Notes: generated from the letters alone by a model not told the origin. Positions 44,383-54,358 are shown, numbered from the stretch's first letter. The stretch is DNA of 64,000 nt from Blastomonas natatoria (GCF_003201955.1 NZ_QJJM01000002.1:62001-126000), one strand, 5' to 3'. Numbers and translations: made by a program.

Positions 44383-45888
44383 TTACTCCGCCGCTTCCCC
44401 TGCCTCATCCTCCGCGATCAGCGCGGTGTCGCCATAGCGGGGCAGCGCCTCGATCTCGTCGATCGCCTCCAGTTCGCGCTTGCCGGTCTCGATGTTGAGC
44501 GCGGCAAACTTGCGGCCGGTCGACAGAACATTGCGTTCGAAGCTGCCGACGAACTTGTTGTAATGGCCAACCGCGCTCGACAGACCTGAACCCACCCGCT
44601 TGAGATGCTCGGCCGAGACCGCTAGCCGATCGTAAAGTTCCTTGCCGAGCTGGCCGATCTGCCGCGCCTCCTGCGCGAGGCCCTCCTGCCGCCAGACGCT
44701 GGCGACGGTGCGGGCGATCGCGACGAGGTTGGTAGGTGTAGCCAGCAGCACCTTCTTTTCAAAGGCATAATCCCAGAGCTTGGCATCATGCTCGAGCGCG
44801 GCGGAGAGGAAATGCTCGCCGGGGACGAACATGATGACATAATCGGGCGCGTCGGCGAACTGATCCCAATAGGCCTTGCGCGATAGGCCATCGATATGCG
44901 CCTTCATCGAAGCGCAATGCGCGGTGAGCGCGATCCGGCGCGCATCGTCGTCATCGGCTCCGAACGCGTCCTGATAGGCGTTCAGGGACACCTTGGCGTC
45001 GATCACCAGCGATCGCCCGCCCGGCACCTTGACCACCGCATCGGGGCGAAGCCGCCCGTCCTCGGTATCAACGCTCAGCTCCATCAGGAAATCGGTGCGC
45101 TCGGCCAGGCCGCAGCTTTCCAGCACGTTGCGCAGCTGCTGTTCGCCCCAGCGCCCGCGTGCCTTGGGTGCGTTGCGAAGCGAGTTGACCAACCGCGCCG
45201 CTTCGGTCTGCACCCGCTCCTGCCCAGCGCGCATCTGTTCGATCAGCCCGGTCAGGTTGCCATAGGCCTCGCTGCGCGTCGCCTCGATCTTCTGGACCTG
45301 ATCCTCATAGCTTTTCAGCCGCTCGCCGACGGGCGCGAGCAGCGCGCGGATCTTTTCCTCGTTCTTCTCTTCGGACTGGGCAAAGCGCTCGTTCGCGCGG
45401 CGCAGGAACGCTTCCTGCGCTTCTCCGAGTAGCTTGTTGCCAACCTCGCCGAACTGCTGCGCCAGCTGCTCACGCGCCTCAACCAGCAAGCGCACCTGCT
45501 TTTCGTGATTGGCGGCATCGGCCTTCATCGCGGAAAGTTCAGTGGCGACAGCTTCATATTGCGCGCGAACCGTATCGAGCCGCTGGGCAAGATCATCGGC
45601 CTGGCGCGCGCGTTCGCTCGCGGCGGCGAGCTGCCCCTGCAGCGCAGCACCCTGCTGCCGCGCATCGTCGAGCTTTAGCGCCAGATCGTCGGCAAGCTTG
45701 GCACGCTCGCTCGCGCCTGCCAGATCGCGGATCGCGGCGTTGAACTGCTCCTGCAGCGTCTTGAGCTGAACCTGTGCCTCGTCGCGCTCCTTGCGTGCAT
45801 CGCCGACCGGCTTGCCGCCAAGCAACCAGCCCAGGCCGAGCCCGACAATCAGAGCGACAACAATGAGAATGGCGACCATCGGGTCCAT
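44383..45888 (-). CDS. rmuC: DNA recombination protein RmuC
   Basis: 501 residues. One N-terminal membrane helix (VAILIVVALIVGLGLGWLLG) is followed by a long coiled coil (ALQGQLAAASERARQADDLAQ and repeats) and the RmuC nuclease-like core: APKARGRWGEQQLRNVLESC, VKVPGGRSLVIDAKVSLNAY and DYVIMFVPGEHFLSAAL. It is thought to limit sequence inversions at short inverted repeats. The palindrome-rich flanks on both sides are of interest in that light, though such elements are common in these genomes. Confidence 0.93.
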   Translation of the reverse strand: MDPMVAILIVVALIVGLGLGWLLGGKPVGDARKERDEAQVQLKTLQEQFNAAIRDLAGASERAKLADDLALKLDDARQQGAALQGQLAAASERARQADDLAQRLDTVRAQYEAVATELSAMKADAANHEKQVRLLVEAREQLAQQFGEVGNKLLGEAQEAFLRRANERFAQSEEKNEEKIRALLAPVGERLKSYEDQVQKIEATRSEAYGNLTGLIEQMRAGQERVQTEAARLVNSLRNAPKARGRWGEQQLRNVLESCGLAERTDFLMELSVDTEDGRLRPDAVVKVPGGRSLVIDAKVSLNAYQDAFGADDDDARRIALTAHCASMKAHIDGLSRKAYWDQFADAPDYVIMFVPGEHFLSAALEHDAKLWDYAFEKKVLLATPTNLVAIARTVASVWRQEGLAQEARQIGQLGKELYDRLAVSAEHLKRVGSGLSSAVGHYNKFVGSFERNVLSTGRKFAALNIETGKRELEAIDEIEALPRYGDTALIAEDEAGEAAE

Positions 45889-45998
45889 ATGGGGCTTTCG
45901 CGCGCAGGAGTGGAACGAAAGGCGAACCTAGAGTGCGGTGACCTGATTGGCAATGGGGCATTGCCGCCGAATTGGGGACAGACCAGACGAGCCCGCAT

Positions 45999-46084
45999 CC
46001 GTCATTCCCGCGAGAGCGGGAATCCCGCTTGTGAACGGAACGCAATGAAAGAAAGCGGGACCCCCGCCTTCGCGGGGGTGACGG
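45999..46084. repeat. nested palindrome of the CGTCATTCCCGC type
   Basis: Two hairpins, CATTCCCGC / GCGGGAAT (46003-46022) and CCCCCGC / GCGGGGG (46060-46079), are enclosed by an outer CCGTCA / TGACGG pair. This Y-shaped element is dispersed in sphingomonad and other proteobacterial genomes. It lies between rmuC and def with both genes on the minus strand. No terminator T run and no gene. Confidence 0.8.
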
Positions 46085-46112
46085 TTCAGTCCATTTGGAG
46101 ATCAGTAGGCGT

Positions 46113-46637
46113 TCACGCCGCCTTGCGCATCTTCTCGAGCTTTTTCAGCACCATCTGGCGCTTGAGGCGCGACAGGTGGTCGATGAACAGGATGCCCTCG
46201 AGATGGTCCATCTCGTGCTGCAGGCAGGTCGCCATCAGCCCGTCCATCGCCTCTTCATGCACTTTGCCGTCAAGGTCCTGCCAGCGCGCGCGGATGCTCG
46301 CGGGGCGCTCGACTTCAGCATATTGGTCGGGCACCGAAAGGCAGCCCTCGTTGTAGAGCGACTGTTCGGCGGACGGATCGAGAATTTCGGGATTGATGAA
46401 GACGCGCGGCGCCTTGATCGGCTTGCCTTCCTCGTCTTCCTGTTCCTGCAGATCGATCACCAGCACGCGCTTGGGGACACCAACCTGGATCGCAGCCAGA
46501 CCGATGCCGGGCGCGTCGTACATGGTTTCGAACATGTCGGCGACCAACGTGCGCAGATCGTCGTCGAACGTCTCGACAGGTGTTGAGACGGTCTTCAACC
46601 GCGGATCGGGCACTTCAAGGATGGGACGGATAGCCAT
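46113..46637 (-). CDS. def: peptide deformylase
   Basis: 174 residues. All three family motifs are visible: [10 protein letters not shown] (motif 1), EGCLSVP (motif 2, metal Cys) and [12 protein letters not shown] (motif 3, HExxH metal site). It removes the formyl group from nascent proteins. The ATG at 46637 gives the conserved N-terminus [14 protein letters not shown]; an upstream ATG would add seven residues without support. Confidence 0.96.
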   Translation of the reverse strand: MAIRPILEVPDPRLKTVSTPVETFDDDLRTLVADMFETMYDAPGIGLAAIQVGVPKRVLVIDLQEQEDEEGKPIKAPRVFINPEILDPSAEQSLYNEGCLSVPDQYAEVERPASIRARWQDLDGKVHEEAMDGLMATCLQHEMDHLEGILFIDHLSRLKRQMVLKKLEKMRKAA

Positions 46638-46688
46638 GCCGCCCAGATATGACTGCAATGCCGCCCGGTCAAGCGGCCTGCACCCGCC

Positions 46689-47135
46689 TCATGCGCGTCC
46701 GAAGCTGCGCGGTGCGGACAATCCAGCCGGCGCCAGAGGGCGACGGCCGAAGGTGCGGCGCTCGACCAGCGGGTTGGCCTCTTTCTCGAGCAGGGTCAGC
46801 GATCCGAAATACAGTTCGCGCAGCCCCACCACGTCCTCGAGCAGTTCGTCCGGCTCGGCATGAGTCTCGACGCAATGGCGCGCCATCATCTCGATCTTTT
46901 CGGACAACAGGCCCAGTCGCTCGGCACCGAACTGATGCGCCTCGCTCTTCAGCGTATGCGCCGGCAGCACCAGGCGAGCCGCGCTGCGGTCGCGCATCGC
47001 CGCCTCGATCGCCTCGACCGATTTGACGCCGTCTTCGCGAAAATAGCCCAGAATCCGCACGAAATCATTGCCCAGCGTCGCCCGTGCCTCGGCATAGGTC
47101 GACCAGTTGACCAATGGCACCTCTTCAAACGACAT
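46689..47135 (-). CDS. Hpt-domain protein
   Basis: 148 residues. LVLPAHTLKSEAHQFGAERLG is the histidine-phosphotransfer motif, with His at residue about 65. The helical bundle (YAEARATLGNDFVRILGYFREDG) fits an Hpt module as found in phosphorelays. The start at 47135 is preceded by GGGAGAAAGC; six residues upstream another ATG lacks an RBS. The last 35 residues are basic and low-complexity. The cognate kinase and regulator are not adjacent; the ChvG/ChvI pair is a direct one and does not need an Hpt. Confidence 0.85.
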   Translation of the reverse strand: MSFEEVPLVNWSTYAEARATLGNDFVRILGYFREDGVKSVEAIEAAMRDRSAARLVLPAHTLKSEAHQFGAERLGLLSEKIEMMARHCVETHAEPDELLEDVVGLRELYFGSLTLLEKEANPLVERRTFGRRPLAPAGLSAPRSFGRA

Positions 47136-47278
47136 GATGCTTTCTCCCGACATGCCTAAGCACTTGCTCTTCGTTTTACATCGGGATTGGTAAATGAAGT
47201 CTTGCGGCTGACTAGCGCATGGCCGATTCAACAACAAAAAGTCATGCCGTCTGCACGGTACGAATAACTTCTAGAAAA

Positions 47279-48685
47279 TCAGCTGTTTGAGAACGGATTT
47301 TTTGGTGCGCGATAGGTCAGCCGCACTGGAACCGCGCCAAAACCGAGTTCGCGGCGCAAGCCGTTGATAAGATACCGCGAATAGCTTTCCGGCAGTTCAT
47401 CCACGCGGGTCCCGAAGATGACGAAGCCCGGCGGGCGCACCTTTGCCTGGGTGATGTAGCGCAGCTTGATCCGCTTGCCGCCCGGAGCCGGCGGCGGGTT
47501 GGTTTCAACCGCCATTTCGAACCAGCGATTGAGCTGCCCGGTGGAAACGCGGCGCGACCAGGCGGTGCGCGTCTCGAACGCTACCTTGATCAGCGTGTCG
47601 ATGCCCTTGCCGGTCACGCCCGAAATGGTGAGCACGGGCACGCCCTTGAGCTGTGCCAGGCCTTCGTCGAGCGCGGCCTTGATTCCGTTGAACAGGCTGG
47701 AAGCGTCCTGCGCGACATCCCATTTGTTGATCGCGATGACGAGCGCGCGGCCCTCCTTGATCACATGGTCGGCAATCTTGAGTTCCTGCAGCTCCAGCCC
47801 GCGGGTCGCATCGAGCAGCAGGACAACGACCTCGGCATAGTCGATCGCACGCCGGGCATCGGCGACCGAGAGCTTTTCCAGCTTGTCGGTGACCTTGGCC
47901 TTCTTGCGCATGCCTGCGGTGTCGATCAACCGGACCTTTCGGGGCGGCGCACCGTCCGCCAGATTCCAAGTCCAGTCGATCGCGATCGAGTCGCGGGTGA
48001 TACCCGCTTCGGGGCCGGTGATCAGACGGTCTTCACCCAGAATCTTGTTGATAAGCGTGGACTTGCCCGCATTCGGCCGCCCGACGATCGCGAGTTGCAG
48101 CGGCGCTGCTTCCAGCGCGTTTTCGTCGATCGATTCGGCATCCAGATGGACATTGGCGAATTCGGTCTCCGCCTCGCCTTGCTCTTCCCAGCCTTCGATC
48201 AGCGGGCGCAGCGCATCGAACAGTTCGGCCAGACCCACGCCATGTTCGGCGCTGAACGCGATCGGCTCACCCATGCCGAGCGCATAGGATTCCATGAGGC
48301 CCGCATCGGCAGCGCGCCCTTCCGCCTTGTTGCCCATCAGAATGATCGGCGTCTTGGTGGTGCGCAGCCAGCGGGCGATTTCCTCGTCGAGGGGGGTCAG
48401 CCCGGCCCTCGCATCGAACACGAAGATCGCGGCCCGTGCGCTGGCGACGGCAGCCTCGGTCTGCTGACGCATCCGGCCCGGCAGCGTTTCGGGGTCCTCG
48501 TCCTCATAGCCAGCCGTATCGACGATCTGGAAATGCAAGCCCAGCAATTCGGCCTTGCCGACACGGCGGTCGCGGGTGACCCCGGGCTGGTCATCGACCA
48601 GCGCCAGCTTCTTGCCCACCAGACGGTTGAACAGGGTTGATTTGCCGACATTGGGCCGGCCGATGATGACGATTTCGGGTAACAT
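47279..48685 (-). CDS. der: ribosome biogenesis GTPase Der (EngA)
   Basis: 468 residues with two GTPase domains and a KH-like C-terminus. G1 motifs are GRPNVGKSTLF (residue 9 on) and GRPNAGKSTLI; the G3 motifs DTAGYEDEDPE and DTAGMRKKAKV and the G4 motifs MGNKAEG and INKWD are visible. Der is needed for 50S ribosome assembly. The ATG at 48685 gives the usual N-terminus LPEIVIIGRPN. Order bamB-der with the YfgM-like gene upstream is conserved in many proteobacteria. Confidence 0.95.
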   Translation of the reverse strand: MLPEIVIIGRPNVGKSTLFNRLVGKKLALVDDQPGVTRDRRVGKAELLGLHFQIVDTAGYEDEDPETLPGRMRQQTEAAVASARAAIFVFDARAGLTPLDEEIARWLRTTKTPIILMGNKAEGRAADAGLMESYALGMGEPIAFSAEHGVGLAELFDALRPLIEGWEEQGEAETEFANVHLDAESIDENALEAAPLQLAIVGRPNAGKSTLINKILGEDRLITGPEAGITRDSIAIDWTWNLADGAPPRKVRLIDTAGMRKKAKVTDKLEKLSVADARRAIDYAEVVVLLLDATRGLELQELKIADHVIKEGRALVIAINKWDVAQDASSLFNGIKAALDEGLAQLKGVPVLTISGVTGKGIDTLIKVAFETRTAWSRRVSTGQLNRWFEMAVETNPPPAPGGKRIKLRYITQAKVRPPGFVIFGTRVDELPESYSRYLINGLRRELGFGAVPVRLTYRAPKNPFSNS

Positions 48686-48741
48686 GATGCCGCCTGTATA
48701 GCGGAAGGGAGCTTTTGTCTCCCCCCGCAATCAGACCCTCA

Positions 48742-50067
48742 TCAACGATAGGCCGTGATAGTACCGCCGTCGTCGAGAATATACAGCGTGTTGTCTGCCA
48801 CGATCGGCGGCAGCGACACCTTTTCCTTCAGTTCGAACAGCAGCGAGAACGTGCCGTCCTCCGGATTGACGGCGCCGACCTCGCCCTCGGTATTGACCGT
48901 GAACAGACGCCCGCCGGCTAGCACCGGGCCGTTCCAGTAGATCGCGCCTTCCTTCTTCTTTTCCTTGCGATAGCGCTGCAGCTGGGTCGACCAGCGCACC
49001 TTGCCCGTGGCGCGCGCGATGCACAGGATACGCGCATCGTCGGTCAGCACGAACAGCCATTCGCCCGCGATCACCGGGGTCGAAATGCCCGCGATGTTGA
49101 GTTCCCAGATTCGCTGGCCGGTGACCAGCTCATAGGCGGCCATGCGTCCGCCCTCACCCACCGCATAGACGCGACCGCGATCGATGATCGGATCGGCATC
49201 GATATCGGTGAGCGTCGACACCGAGGTCGAGATGCTGGTGCGTGCCAGCGCGTCGGACCACAGGTTGCGGCCATTCTCATACCGATAGGCGATCAGTTCG
49301 CCGCTCGAGAAACCGGCGACGACCGTGCCCTGCCCGGCCGCCGGAGCCGCGACGCCGAACACGCCCGCCTGGCCCAGCGATCCGCTCTGGTTCCAGGAGG
49401 TGGTACCGTCAGTCTGGTTGAGCGCGATAAGCTGGTTGTCCTGCGTCATCACATAGACCGAGCCGAAAGCCAGGGTCGGTGCGCCGCGCAGCGGCCCGGC
49501 CGGCTTGACGCGCCAGATCTGCGAACCATCAGACGGGTTGAGCGCTGCGACTTCACCGACACCATTGGTAGCATAGACGCGGGTTGCATCGACACTGACG
49601 CCGCCGCCGAACACCGATGACGATCCACCCTTGTCGGGTTCCAGCGTGACCGACCAGACAAGGGCGCCGGTGGCGGAATCAAAGGCGTGGACCGTGCCGT
49701 TGGTATCTATGGCATAGAGGCGACCGTTGAAGACGACCGGAGCAGCCGCCAGCCGCACGCGCAGGCTGGACCCTGCAATCCGAGCGCTCCAGGCGCGCGC
49801 CAGATTGTCGCCGATCGTCAGGTGGCCGATGGCCTTTGTGGCGGTACCGCCAGGCTGGTTCCAGTTGGCATTGGTAACAGCAGGCGGCAGGATCACCGAA
49901 ACTCCTGCAAGATCCTTGTCAACAGCAGCGCCGCTCTCTGCGCGGGTCAGGATCGATGTGCGATTGCCCACGGTGGGCGTAACAGGCTTGTCCTTGCCAC
50001 CCAGAACACCGCATCCTGCCAGCGTGGCCGACAGCGCGAGAATCGTCGCCCATTTTGCCTTGTGCAT
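48742..50067 (-). CDS. bamB: outer membrane assembly lipoprotein BamB
   Basis: 441 residues. The signal peptide ends in a lipobox LAGC (ATILALSATLAGCGVLGG). The mature protein is an eight-bladed propeller with PQQ-type repeats: LYAIDTNGTVHAFDSATG, VYATNGVGEVAALNPSDGS, VYVMTQDNQLIALNQTDG, RVYAVGEGGRMAAYELVTG, LYILDDGGTITAYR. BamB assists BamA in folding beta-barrel proteins such as the receptors at 18054 and 51018. It is 65 bases after the YfgM-like gene and 56 bases before der. Confidence 0.92.
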   Translation of the reverse strand: MHKAKWATILALSATLAGCGVLGGKDKPVTPTVGNRTSILTRAESGAAVDKDLAGVSVILPPAVTNANWNQPGGTATKAIGHLTIGDNLARAWSARIAGSSLRVRLAAAPVVFNGRLYAIDTNGTVHAFDSATGALVWSVTLEPDKGGSSSVFGGGVSVDATRVYATNGVGEVAALNPSDGSQIWRVKPAGPLRGAPTLAFGSVYVMTQDNQLIALNQTDGTTSWNQSGSLGQAGVFGVAAPAAGQGTVVAGFSSGELIAYRYENGRNLWSDALARTSISTSVSTLTDIDADPIIDRGRVYAVGEGGRMAAYELVTGQRIWELNIAGISTPVIAGEWLFVLTDDARILCIARATGKVRWSTQLQRYRKEKKKEGAIYWNGPVLAGGRLFTVNTEGEVGAVNPEDGTFSLLFELKEKVSLPPIVADNTLYILDDGGTITAYR

Positions 50068-50132
50068 TGCCAGTCAAGCTCCCCGAATCATCACAAAATC
50101 AACGTCAACGGTAGCGACCCGCAAATTAACTC

Positions 50133-50900
50133 TTACTGCGCACCCGCCGGTGCAGCCAAGCCCGGCGCAGCCACAGGCGCAGAAACACCCTGTGCCTTGC
50201 TGGGATCATCGACCGCGTCGATGCCCATGACACCGGCCAACTGTCGCGCACGTGAACGAATGGTTTCCGGAACCTGCTTGTCCTCGGCCAGCTTCTGGAA
50301 CAGCGGACCAGCCAGATCAGGCTTGTTCATCCGCATATGCGCGATGGCGACCATTTCACCCGCGCTGCCGAACCAGGGATTGCCCGGTACAGCCAGCGGC
50401 TGAAGGCGCGTGATCACGTCCTGCGGCTTCAGGCTGTCATATTCGGCTGCTGTCTGACGGATGAGCGCCAGGTTCCGCAGCGGCTGAGGCAGGCTTTCAT
50501 CGCCCGCGACCTTGGCGAAGATCGCTGCGGCGCCCTTGGCATCGTCCTGTTCCTGACGGATGCCGGCAGCCAGCAGTTGAGCCGCGGCGCGATAGCCAGG
50601 CTGATCGGCGGTTTCCAGGGTCTTGAGCGCGTTGGCAGCACCGGTCAGGTTGGCGTTGCGGACCGCGTCAAGCGCGACCGTCATTTCCTCGCCGCGCACG
50701 CCGGCCTCTTCCGCCTGCATGTGCCGATACCAGAACCAGCCACCCAGAGCGAGCAGGATGACCACAATGCCGATCAGCAGGTACCGGCCATAATTCTGGA
50801 CGATATTGACCATCTGGTCCTGACGCAACGCATCGTCCACCTCGCGCAGAAACAGGTTGTCGCGCGCGGCGTCGGCGTCCTTTTTCGGTGTCAGTGCCAA
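50133..50900 (-). CDS. YfgM-like tetratricopeptide membrane protein
   Basis: 255 residues. One membrane helix near residue 42 (YLLIGIVVILLALGGWFWYR) follows a conserved cytoplasmic start (LREVDDALRQDQMVNIVQNYG). The periplasmic part is alpha-helical with tetratricopeptide-like repeats. YfgM in E. coli is an ancillary subunit of SecYEG and PpiD. A C-terminal Ala/Pro-rich tail (APVAAPGLAAPAGAQ) is family-typical in sphingomonads. It heads the unit YfgM-BamB-Der. Confidence 0.85.
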   Translation of the reverse strand: MALTPKKDADAARDNLFLREVDDALRQDQMVNIVQNYGRYLLIGIVVILLALGGWFWYRHMQAEEAGVRGEEMTVALDAVRNANLTGAANALKTLETADQPGYRAAAQLLAAGIRQEQDDAKGAAAIFAKVAGDESLPQPLRNLALIRQTAAEYDSLKPQDVITRLQPLAVPGNPWFGSAGEMVAIAHMRMNKPDLAGPLFQKLAEDKQVPETIRSRARQLAGVMGIDAVDDPSKAQGVSAPVAAPGLAAPAGAQ

Positions 50901-51017
50901 AAGAGGCTCCTTGGATAAGCTTCAGCAGCCGAAAAGCGTTGGCTCCGGCTCAAGGTCAGCGTCTTTAAACGCGGGTCGCGCCAAAAGCCATGCCAAATTT
51001 GCCACGCCGCACCAGCC

Positions 51018-53852
51018 TCAGAAGCGCTTGCGGAAGCTCAACGAAACGACACGGCCCTGCGGATCGATGAAGCCGGGCTGGTAGCGCAGCGGCACTTCGC
51101 CTGCCTCGTTGGTCACCCGCTGCTGCGCGTTGAAGATATTGTCGACCCCCAGCCGCAGCCGCGATCCCTTCAGGAACGGGACGGCCTCGGTCAGCTTCGG
51201 CTTGTTGTCGAAATTGACGAAGGCGCGCATGCCGAACGTGGCAATATCGTTGAATCGCAGATCCGTGGCGCCGACCAAGCCACCGCCATCAACGCGTGAT
51301 CCGCTCTGGTAATTGCCGGTGAAGCGCAGGCCGATACCATTGAGGAACAAGCCTCCTTCCATTTCGACACCATGACGGGGCACGCCGCCGCTCGAACCGA
51401 TAGCCGAACCATTCAGCAGATCAAGTTCCGCAAGGCCGGGACGGATGCGGATGGTCTCGGCAAAGCGGACCGTGTGATAGACCGAGATGTTCCAGCGGCC
51501 TCCGCGACCACCGGCACCGGGGCCGAAACCACCGGAAGGGCCGCGCGGCGGACCGCCTGCTCCGGGTCCGCGGGGAGGACCGCCAGCACCGGCACGCGCG
51601 CCGCCCGGGCCATTGGGCGGCGGACCGCCTGCGCCAGCCGCTCCGCGAGGCGGGCTACCGGCACCCCGGCCACCTGCCCCGCCGCGATCATCACCGCCGA
51701 TACGTCGCGAGAAATTGATTCCGTAGCGCAACCGGTCGCTGGTCACCCGATCATAGTTGATCGCACGCTGATCGATCGCCAGCAGCCTGCCGTCCGTGTC
51801 GCGAATGATGCGGTCGGGAAAGGCCGCCTCGATTTCCGGCGTTAGGACCGGGAAAGACGAGGTCGTACCATAGCTGCGGTTGCGGATGAATTCGGCAAGG
51901 AAATCCAGGCCCTCGACGAAGGGCGGGCGGTAGTTCAGCGAGATTTTCACGTCTCGGCGTTCCTCCGCCGTGAGCAGTGGATTGCCGCCCGAGATGATAG
52001 TCGCCAGCACGGTTTCGTTGCGCGCCAGATCAAAGGTGCTGACATTGGGCGTCACGATCTGCGGGTCGCCCAGCTGGCTGATTCCGGGGGCAGCTTCCTC
52101 CCCGATCAGCGACGCCTGCAGGGTCAGCGTGTCGGTAGGCGACCAGTTGAGGCCGTAGCCGAAGCTCAGCAGCCCGCCGATATCGCTGAGCTCGCGATAG
52201 CCGAGATTGCCATTGACAGAGAGCTTGCCGAACCAGTCGCTCATATAGGTATCGACCAGTGGTACATCGATATTGGCCGAGACATTCGCCTCGCTGCGGG
52301 TCAGCGAGACGCTGCCCTGACCGGCGCGTCTGCTGTCGACAGAATCCTGCAGGCGACGGGCAAAGCCGCCGACCAGGGTCAGGTTCACGGGCCCGGCAGG
52401 CAGATCCGCAAGCTTGCCATTGGCAGTCAGCTGAGAGTTGAAAAACTGATTGCGGCTTTGCGCCGTATCGCTGATCAGACCGGGCAATAGCGATCCCAAG
52501 GTGCCGGTGAACGGGTTGACCGCACCGGTCGCGCGCGAGATCGCTGCCTGCACCCCGCTGGCATCCACCGGCTGATCGATGATCGTGAGCGTATCGACCC
52601 GTGTGTAATCGCCGGTCAGCGCCCATTTCCAGTTGGCCGGCAGCACGCCATTGGCATTGAAGCCGAACGAATAGGTGTCGGTATCGACCGTCCGGGTGAT
52701 CGTGCGCGGATCACCGAATGCCGTCAGCAGGCTGACATCGCGCCCGAACGGATTGAACGGGTTGGCCGCGGGCACGGTCAGCGTCGCAGTATTCAGGCCC
52801 AGCAGCGATGTTGCGAAATTGTTGGTATAGGTCGCGTTGACCTGCACATTGGTATCGGGTCCCAATGTGCGGATATAGGTCGCATTCGCCTGGATGCGGT
52901 CCGAATTCGGAACAAGCGTGCGAAATTCGCCCAGGTCGGTGGTGTTCGCAGGAATGTTGAATGCCGACATGGCCGGGGCACCGGTAAGTCCCTGGGGGAC
53001 ACCTGCCAGGCTCACCGGACGACCGGCCAGGGCGCTCAATGCCGGGCTGATTTCTGCCCCCGTGGCAAAAGGCGACGCGCCGACATTGCCGCCGAGCGCG
53101 AACGGTGCAGTGCTGTCCGGCTGAATGATCCCGCGCTCGCTTTCGCGCAGGGCGGTCGCCATTTCATATTCGACATCCACGATCAGCCGGGTGTTCTTGC
53201 CCAGCTTGGTGAACGTGCCTTCGAACTCCGTCGTGCCATAGCCGCCCTGGGTGGACAGGCCGTTGTCGATCTCGGCTGCAAGACTCTGATAATTGTCGAC
53301 CAGGATGAAATTGATGACGCGCTGGTCGGGCCGAAATCCGTATTTGAGCGCGAGTTCTTCGGGAAACACCTCGACCTTTGCTATGGCTTCAGGCGGGATG
53401 TCGCGGATGGCGCGGAAGCCGGAGACACGCTGGCCGTTGAGCAGCACCACGGGACCATCGCCGCCGCGACCGCGCGCACTGCCGGTCTGTGGCGCAATCT
53501 GCTGCAGCAGTTCGGCGAGCGACGAGGCGCCATAGCTGGCGACATCCTGCGCGTTCAGTTCAGCCACCGGTGGCACATCGGTGCGGATCGAGCCGCGCAG
53601 CTGCTCGGCCCGAACGACGATCGTCTCCCCGTCGCTGTCCGGCTCGGTATCGGACTGCGGCGCAGACGGGGTCTGGGCCTGCATCGTGTCGACCATCGTG
53701 TCAGCCGCAACCGCACCCGCCCTGGCATCGCCCGCGTCACCCTCCAGCGATGCAGCCAGCGCAGCCGGACTTGCCGCCACCAGCAACGCAGAGGCAAGGG
53801 GAAATCCCAGCGAAGGGCGGGAAACCATTCTGGGTCGCGGATCGAGCATCAT
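51018..53852 (-). CDS. TonB-dependent receptor-like outer membrane protein with a Gly/Pro-rich insert
   Basis: 944 residues. A signal peptide (FPLASALLVAASPAALA) is followed by a plug domain (ETIVVRAEQLRGSIRTDVPP, YGASSLAELLQQIAPQTGS, PVVLLNGQRVSGFRAIRDIP) and a barrel ending VVSLSFRKRF. At residues about 718-786 (51495-51700) lies a stretch made almost only of Gly, Pro, Ala and Arg, in the region between two barrel strands (before WNISVYHTVRF). The plug has a secretin/TonB short N-terminus but no clear TonB box. Ligand unknown; the location next to no transport genes gives no hint. The start could also be eight residues later. Confidence 0.85.
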   Translation of the reverse strand: MMLDPRPRMVSRPSLGFPLASALLVAASPAALAASLEGDAGDARAGAVAADTMVDTMQAQTPSAPQSDTEPDSDGETIVVRAEQLRGSIRTDVPPVAELNAQDVASYGASSLAELLQQIAPQTGSARGRGGDGPVVLLNGQRVSGFRAIRDIPPEAIAKVEVFPEELALKYGFRPDQRVINFILVDNYQSLAAEIDNGLSTQGGYGTTEFEGTFTKLGKNTRLIVDVEYEMATALRESERGIIQPDSTAPFALGGNVGASPFATGAEISPALSALAGRPVSLAGVPQGLTGAPAMSAFNIPANTTDLGEFRTLVPNSDRIQANATYIRTLGPDTNVQVNATYTNNFATSLLGLNTATLTVPAANPFNPFGRDVSLLTAFGDPRTITRTVDTDTYSFGFNANGVLPANWKWALTGDYTRVDTLTIIDQPVDASGVQAAISRATGAVNPFTGTLGSLLPGLISDTAQSRNQFFNSQLTANGKLADLPAGPVNLTLVGGFARRLQDSVDSRRAGQGSVSLTRSEANVSANIDVPLVDTYMSDWFGKLSVNGNLGYRELSDIGGLLSFGYGLNWSPTDTLTLQASLIGEEAAPGISQLGDPQIVTPNVSTFDLARNETVLATIISGGNPLLTAEERRDVKISLNYRPPFVEGLDFLAEFIRNRSYGTTSSFPVLTPEIEAAFPDRIIRDTDGRLLAIDQRAINYDRVTSDRLRYGINFSRRIGGDDRGGAGGRGAGSPPRGAAGAGGPPPNGPGGARAGAGGPPRGPGAGGPPRGPSGGFGPGAGGRGGRWNISVYHTVRFAETIRIRPGLAELDLLNGSAIGSSGGVPRHGVEMEGGLFLNGIGLRFTGNYQSGSRVDGGGLVGATDLRFNDIATFGMRAFVNFDNKPKLTEAVPFLKGSRLRLGVDNIFNAQQRVTNEAGEVPLRYQPGFIDPQGRVVSLSFRKRF

Positions 53853-54139
53853 GGGGGACAGCGTCTCTTTGTTCTGTGCGCCGGGGAAAGCGCCGGGGAT
53901 TTATCTGTTGCGGTGCAATATGATGCGCAGCTGCGGCTTGCCCAGTGCTCAATTGTAACAAATTTTGGCACAGGGTCGGAAACCGTGCGGCAAGCTGCGC
54001 AAACTCCCGTCTTTTCTTTTGCACGCTTTGTCTGTAAGGCGCGCTGGCACTGACCCGGGCTTATGGCTTCCATGACCGGGCAAGAACCGGGCGCAGACGA
54101 TCGCGCCATCACAATCGCAAACCACATTGCAGGGGCCGA

Positions 54140-54358
54140 ATGGCAAAAGAAGAACTTCTCGAAATGCGCGGCCAGGTGGTCGAACTGCTTCCCAACGCCA
54201 TGTTTCGCGTGAAGCTGGAAAACGATCACGAAATTCTTGGCCATACCGCCGGCAAGATGCGCAAGAACCGCATCCGCGTGCTGGTGGGCGACGAGGTTCT
54301 GGTCGAACTGACCCCTTATGATCTGACCAAGGGCCGGATTACCTACCGCTTCAAGTAA
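54140..54358 (+). CDS. infA: translation initiation factor IF-1
   Basis: 72 residues of an S1-fold protein: [40 protein letters not shown] and [20 protein letters not shown]. It assists 30S initiation with IF-2 and IF-3. Stop and maf start overlap (TAATG). The 287 bases before it hold the divergent TonB-receptor promoter and no other gene. Confidence 0.97.
   Translation: MAKEELLEMRGQVVELLPNAMFRVKLENDHEILGHTAGKMRKNRIRVLVGDEVLVELTPYDLTKGRITYRFK

Noticed and set aside
53853-54139. Extra gene between the TonB receptor and infA
   Set aside because: Open frames on both strands are short or overlap infA in antisense; no motif or RBS supports them.
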